Assembly (NCBI GenBank): GCA_964370965.1
Contig: CAYJLW010000031.1
Coordinates: 1 to 43,777 of the forward strand
Source of the DNA: CAYJLW01 sp964370965
GTDB lineage: Bacteria > Actinomycetota > Acidimicrobiia > UBA2766
Reading direction: 5' to 3'
DNA length: 43,777 nt
Part shown: positions 40,525 through 43,777 of the stretch, one piece after another
Position numbering within the stretch: the first letter of the stretch is position 1
How the letters are laid out: every line of letters starts with the position of its first letter
Position numbers and translations under genes: made by a program
Notes under the pieces: generated by a model
What the model was told of the DNA's origin: nothing
What the model saw: the letters and a program-made list of their open reading frames with translations, nothing else
The model's database searches: none

Positions 40525-40863
40525 GTGAACCCCACCGACATCGTCGATCGTCAATATCTGCGCGAGGTCCCGGCCTTCGCGCCCGGAGACACGCTGAAAG
40601 TGCACGTCAAGGTGTCCGAGGGCGGGCGCGAGCGCATTCAGGTCTTTCAGGGCGTCGTCATTCGGCGCCAGGGCTCGGGCGTGCGCGAGACGTTCACCGC
40701 GCGCAAGGTGAGCTTCGGCGTCGGCGTGGAACGCACGTTCCCCGTCCACTCGCCCGTGATCGAGCGGATCGAGCTTCTCACGAGGGGTGACGTGCGGCGG
40801 GCGAAGCTCTACTACCTGCGAAACCGGGTGGGGAAGGCAGCGAAGATCAAAGAGAAGCGGTGA
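40525..40863 (+). CDS. rplS: 50S ribosomal protein L19
   Basis: 112 aa. IVDRQYLREVPAFAPGDTLK, ERIQVFQGVVIRRQGSGVRE, TFTARKVSFGVGVERTFPVH and the basic end KLYYLRNRVGKAAKIKEK are classic L19. GTG start with GAGGAG 7 nt upstream. An open frame runs in from trmD without a stop, but only because of the poly-G tract. Stop overlaps the lepB GTG (GTGA). Confidence 0.96.
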   Translation: MNPTDIVDRQYLREVPAFAPGDTLKVHVKVSEGGRERIQVFQGVVIRRQGSGVRETFTARKVSFGVGVERTFPVHSPVIERIELLTRGDVRRAKLYYLRNRVGKAAKIKEKR

Positions 40864-41624
40864 CCCAGGAGTCCCCGGCCCCCGAGTCGGTGGCCGGCGG
40901 GGCGCCACCGCCGGGAGAAGGCATCCAGGGCCTGACAGTCGAGGACGGCACCCCGGGCGGGACGACCACGGCCGCCGTGACACCGGCGGGGTCCGAGCGT
41001 CGTGACCGCAGAGCAGAGCGCCGCTCGTTCCTCAAGGAACTCCCGTTCCTGGTCCTCCTCGGTTTCGGCATCGTCGTCCTCGTCAAGGCCTTCCTTCTCC
41101 AGGCCTTCTACATCCCGTCGGGGTCGATGGAGAAGACGCTGCTCATCAACGACAGGGTCCTCGTCTTCCGCCAGTCGTACCTCTTCAACGGGCCCCGGCG
41201 GGGAGACGTGATTGTCTTCCGGAACTGGGACGACACGGGCGCCGACACACCGTCCCCGTCGGTCCTGACCTACGTCGGCCGTTCCCTCAAGGACGGGATC
41301 GGCCTGGGCAGTCGGGGCCGGGGCGAAGACCTCATCAAGCGGGTGATCGGCCTGCCTGGTGAGACCGTGGAGGTGAAGGGGAGCATCGCCTATGTCGACG
41401 GCCGCAAGCTGAAGGAGCCCTACGTGTGGGTCGACGGGCCGGACATGCAGGCGAACTTCGGACCCCTGGTCGTCCCTAAGGGTCACTACTTCGTCATGGG
41501 CGACCACCGGAACAACTCCTCTGACTCGCGCGCGCACTTCCCCATCGATCGCGACGCCATCGTCGGGAAGGCATTCGTGCGCATCTGGCCCCCGAGTCGG
41601 ATCGGTGGTCTCGGGAGGTCCTGA
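40860..41624 (+). CDS. lepB: Signal peptidase I
   Basis: Removes signal peptides from exported proteins at the membrane. 254 aa. A ~55-residue Pro/Gly-rich cytoplasmic N terminus, one TM helix (~61-80), then catalytic Ser89 in PSGSMEKTL, the general-base Lys160 in DLIKRVIGLPGE, and GDHRNNSSDSR. GTG start coupled to rplS. Confidence 0.95.
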   Translation: MTQESPAPESVAGGAPPPGEGIQGLTVEDGTPGGTTTAAVTPAGSERRDRRAERRSFLKELPFLVLLGFGIVVLVKAFLLQAFYIPSGSMEKTLLINDRVLVFRQSYLFNGPRRGDVIVFRNWDDTGADTPSPSVLTYVGRSLKDGIGLGSRGRGEDLIKRVIGLPGETVEVKGSIAYVDGRKLKEPYVWVDGPDMQANFGPLVVPKGHYFVMGDHRNNSSDSRAHFPIDRDAIVGKAFVRIWPPSRIGGLGRS

Positions 41625-41705
41625 CGGGTTTGTGGGGCTCCCGGCGACGTCGTCTTGGGCCTTCACGCCCCGCCCGCCCGGGACGAAACTGACAGGGGGC
41701 CACTG

Positions 41706-41711
41706 TATGCT
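41706..41711 (+). promoter_or_regulatory. -10 box of the DUF2469 gene
   Basis: TATGCT, giving a ~16-nt leader that includes GAGGAGG 4 nt before the GTG start. Confidence 0.4.
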
Positions 41712-41733
41712 CCAGGCGTCGCGAGGAGGCCCC

Positions 41734-42030
41734 GTGAGTGCCGAAGAAGAACTGGAACAGTACGAGACGGAGATCGAGCTCCAGCTCTACAAGGAGTACC
41801 GCGACGTCCTCCCCATGTTCCGGTACGTCGTGGAGACCGAACGGCGCTTCTACCTGGCCAACGAAGTCCGCCGCGAGGTCAAGAACGCCGACGGCCGGGT
41901 CTACTTCGAGATCGAGCTCGAGGACGCCTGGGTGTGGGACATGTACCGTCCCGCCCGGTTCGTGTCGAAGGTCGAAGTCGTCACGTTCCGTGACGTGAAC
42001 ATCGAGGAGCTCGCCGGCAAGGACTTCTGA
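41734..42030 (+). CDS. DUF2469 family protein
   Basis: 98 aa, acidic. The sequence (LEQYETEIELQLYKEYRDVL, MFRYVVETERRFYLANEV, AWVWDMYRPARFV) matches the actinobacteria-specific DUF2469 family, which usually sits between lepB or rnhB and yraN, as here. Function unknown; no motif or membrane segment. GTG with GAGGAGG. Ends in a TGATG overlap with yraN. Confidence 0.9.
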   Translation: MSAEEELEQYETEIELQLYKEYRDVLPMFRYVVETERRFYLANEVRREVKNADGRVYFEIELEDAWVWDMYRPARFVSKVEVVTFRDVNIEELAGKDF

Positions 42031-42407
42031 TGCCCGCCCCGCGCCGTGCTGTCCGCTTGGGAGGAGCCGCCGAGACCTTCGTCGCCGAGCGGCTGGGTGA
42101 GCAGGGCTGCGACGTCTTGGCCCGCAACTGGCGGGGCGCCGCCGGCGAGATCGACATCGTGGCCCTCGACCGGAGCGGGCGCCAACCCGTCCTCGTCTTC
42201 TGCGAGGTGAAGGCCCGCCACTCGACCGCCTTCGGCGACCCCGGCGAGGCCGTCGACGGCCGCAAGCAGCGCCGTCTCCGGGCCGCGGCCGCGGAGTTCC
42301 TCGCCGCCGGTTTCGCGCCTGGGCCCCTCGAGTGCCGCTTCGACGTGGCCGAGGTCGTCGTCACCGAGGGCGTGGCGGAGTGGCGCCACATCCCCGACGC
42401 GTTCTAG
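42030..42407 (+). CDS. yraN: YraN/UPF0102 family putative nuclease
   Basis: 125 aa with the Holliday-junction-resolvase/restriction-like core: the GEIDIVALD strand, VLVFCEVKARH and the following Gln/Lys-rich helix (KQRRLRAAAAEFL). The E-x-K pair is intact. Biological role is poorly known. In many actinobacteria comM and dprA follow; here they do not, and a terminator-like hairpin follows instead. Confidence 0.92.
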   Translation: MPAPRRAVRLGGAAETFVAERLGEQGCDVLARNWRGAAGEIDIVALDRSGRQPVLVFCEVKARHSTAFGDPGEAVDGRKQRRLRAAAAEFLAAGFAPGPLECRFDVAEVVVTEGVAEWRHIPDAF

Positions 42408-42408
42408 C

Positions 42409-42438
42409 CCAAGAGGGGGAGCAAGCTCCCCCCCTTGG
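42409..42438 (+). terminator. 14-bp G-tract hairpin after yraN
   Basis: CCAAGAGGGGGAGC, loop aa, GCTCCCCCCCTTGG, one mismatch, starting 2 nt after the yraN stop. Closest relative is 24783-24810. Confidence 0.6.
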
Positions 42439-42442
42439 ACCC

Positions 42443-42523
42443 CCCCGAGGACCCGGACCGCCCGGATCGGGCGCCGCCCTGCTAACCGTCGCACCGGGAC
42501 CTCCCCGAGGACCCGGACCGCCC
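42443..42523. repeat. Two copies of a 21-bp direct repeat
   Basis: CCCCGAGGACCCGGACCGCCC occurs exactly at 42443-42463 and 42503-42523, offset 60 bp. The rest of the 354-bp gap between yraN and the crotonase gene (42408-42761) is G/C-rich, and I see no gene or RNA in it. Confidence 0.8.
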
Positions 42524-42761
42524 ACCGCCGGATCGCCGTTCCGGGTCGACGGCGGCCCTGCGGCCCCCTCTGGCGGCGCTCCGCGTCCCGGGCGGGTGGC
42601 ACGGCGTCGGGGGGTCCCGACGGGAGCAGAGCGGACGTTGGGGGGGACGCCCGCACAGGACCCGCGCGCTCCGATGGGAGTGCCCCGGCGGCGGGTTCTG
42701 GCGGCGGGGCGTCCTTCGGCTACAAAGCGGGACGCGCAACAACCTGAACCGGGGGAACGAC

Positions 42762-43559
42762 ATGGGTCTGGCCGAGGAGATCACCCTCACTGCAGAGGAT
42801 CGTGTGGCCACGATCAGGATCGACCGGGTGGCGAAGAAGAACGCTCTCACGTTCGATCATTTCCAGCGCCTCGCCGATCTCGTCGGCGAGGTCGCCAACG
42901 ACGTCGAGACCCGTGTGCTCGTCGTCACCGGGAGCGGGGACTCGTTCTGCTCCGGGGCGGACCTCACAGGCACGCACGCCACCTCTGTCACGGTCGACGG
43001 CCCTCTACAGGGAACGCAGTGGATGCGGATGATCAACCGGGCGGCCACGGCCCTGCACCGCTGCCCGAAACCCACGATCGCAGCCGTGAACGGCGTGGCC
43101 GCAGGCGCAGGCTGCAACCTCGCTCTGGGCTGCGACCTCGTCGTCGCCTCCGAATCGGCGCGCTTCTCGGAGATCTTCGTGAAGCGCGGCCTGAACCTGG
43201 ACTTCGGAGGCACATGGCTGCTGCCCCGCCTCGTCGGCCTCCAGAAGGCCCGCCTGCTTGCGTTCTTCGGTGACATCGTCTCGGCGAAAGAGGCCGACGA
43301 ACTCGGTCTCCTCGCCCGCCTCGTGCCCGACGGGGAACTCGACGCTGCCGTGGCGGATCTGGCGGGGCGTCTCACGGCTCTCCCCCCCGTGCCCCTGATG
43401 CTCATGAAGCACGGCCTGAACGAGTCGTTCGGGTGGACGATGCAGGAGGCCCTCGACTACGAGGCCCACGCCCAGACCCTCTGCTTCGGCACGCAGGACC
43501 TCGTGGAGGCGATGTCGGCCTGGATGCAGAAGCGCCCCGGCAGTTACACGGGGCGCTGA
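42762..43559 (+). CDS. Enoyl-CoA hydratase/isomerase family protein, PaaG-like
   Basis: 265 aa crotonase fold. Oxyanion-hole segments are FCSGADLTG and NGVAAGAGCNLALGCDL. Both glutamates of classical enoyl-CoA hydratase are replaced (C-E-L by C-N-L; P-E-x-x-x-G by I-F-V-K-R-G), while an Asp precedes the second glycine pair in GLNLDFGGTWLLPRLVG. That pattern is the one in PaaG-type ring-isomerising and Delta3-Delta2 isomerising members, so isomerase activity on an acyl-CoA is more likely than hydration. ATG with GGGGGA 5 nt upstream. Transcribed alone. Confidence 0.88.
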   Translation: MGLAEEITLTAEDRVATIRIDRVAKKNALTFDHFQRLADLVGEVANDVETRVLVVTGSGDSFCSGADLTGTHATSVTVDGPLQGTQWMRMINRAATALHRCPKPTIAAVNGVAAGAGCNLALGCDLVVASESARFSEIFVKRGLNLDFGGTWLLPRLVGLQKARLLAFFGDIVSAKEADELGLLARLVPDGELDAAVADLAGRLTALPPVPLMLMKHGLNESFGWTMQEALDYEAHAQTLCFGTQDLVEAMSAWMQKRPGSYTGR

Positions 43560-43603
43560 CCCCGGCGCCCGGAACGACCGGCCCCGGCCCGCACGTCCGA
43601 AGT

Positions 43604-43651
43604 GAAGTGATGCTGTCTTGCCGGTATCCCGGGACAACGGCTTCAGTTTGG
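43604..43651. repeat. 48-bp dispersed repeat, copy B
   Basis: Ungapped match (38/48) to 2941-2988. The remaining window end (43652-43777) is G-rich, has a further partial match GAAGTGAAGC near 43722, and shows no complete gene. Confidence 0.65.
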
Positions 43652-43777
43652 GGGCGCCGGGCCGCGGGGCCGGTGGGGCGGGGCGGTGGGGCGGCGCCGG
43701 GGCGGCGGGTGCGGCTGGAGCTGAAGTGAAGCTCCTATGTCAAGAGGGAAGTTCTAGGCGGCTTCGGCGGTGTTGGC

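Noticed and set aside
39580..40863. A real TrmD-L19 fusion protein
   Set aside because: The join is made only by the poly-G tract; rplS has its own promoter-like -10, ribosome site and GTG, and L19 must assemble as a free protein.
1..43777. CRISPR array, tRNA, rRNA or SRP RNA genes
   Set aside because: No regularly spaced repeats with unique spacers, no cloverleaf-like sequences with conserved TTCGA-type arms in a gene-free gap, and no SRP RNA motif near ffh were found by reading.

Overview
The window is chromosomal DNA of a very GC-rich actinobacterium. A deep-branching class such as Acidimicrobiia is my best guess, from gene content and order only. Evidence for an actinobacterium: third codon positions are almost all G or C; GTG and TTG starts are common; many genes have a TANNNT -10 box ending 6-10 nt before the start codon and no leader; rpmB and rpmF encode the zinc-ribbon forms; and the order ddl / stand-alone AsnC-type domain / thiL / thiD / rpmB / recG / rsmD / coaD / DivIVA-like / yceD / rpmF / plsX / rnc / mutM / smc / ftsY / ffh / rpsP / KH / rimM / trmD / rplS / lepB is the conserved actinobacterial housekeeping backbone. 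No tRNA, rRNA, CRISPR array, phage genes or intact insertion sequence was seen.

Layout. 1-2812 (minus): galactokinase and a glycoside hydrolase family 1-fold protein that lacks the usual nucleophile motif. 2813-3412: a repeat-rich intergenic region. 3413-7182 (plus): a CHASE3/PAS/PAS hybrid histidine kinase overlapping an HD-GYP response regulator. 7202-11211 (minus): a monoacylglycerol-lipase-like hydrolase, GlnD and a hexapeptide acyltransferase. 11321-15290: a small membrane protein, Ddl, an AsnC-type single domain, a cold-shock-like protein (minus), ThiL and ThiD, then rpmB (minus). 15717-20884: a three-gene prepilin-like operon, with carboxypeptidase-regulatory-like and DUF11-like domains, placed between rpmB and recG where many actinobacteria carry a DAK/FakA-like gene. 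20978-37139: recG to ffh, covering DNA repair, CoA and phospholipid synthesis, ribosome and RNA processing, chromosome condensation (SMC) and protein targeting (FtsY, Ffh), with a polyprenyl synthase and a sugar-dehydrogenase-type lipoprotein between ftsY and ffh. 37254-42407: rpsP-khpA-rimM, convergent tsaC, then trmD-rplS-lepB, DUF2469 and yraN. 42762-43559: a PaaG-like crotonase.

Points that need attention. trmD is broken near its 3' end by a 70-nt poly-G/poly-C tract that looks like a sequencing artefact and creates a false TrmD-RplS fusion. A 46-bp palindrome lies between smc and ftsY. The MutM homologue has lost several catalytic residues. G-tract hairpins recur at gene ends, and one copy of their 15-bp core lies inside a prepilin leader. 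A 48-bp repeat occurs near both ends of the window. Same-strand neighbours are often joined by ATGA, GTGA or TGATG overlaps, so translational coupling is probably general here.
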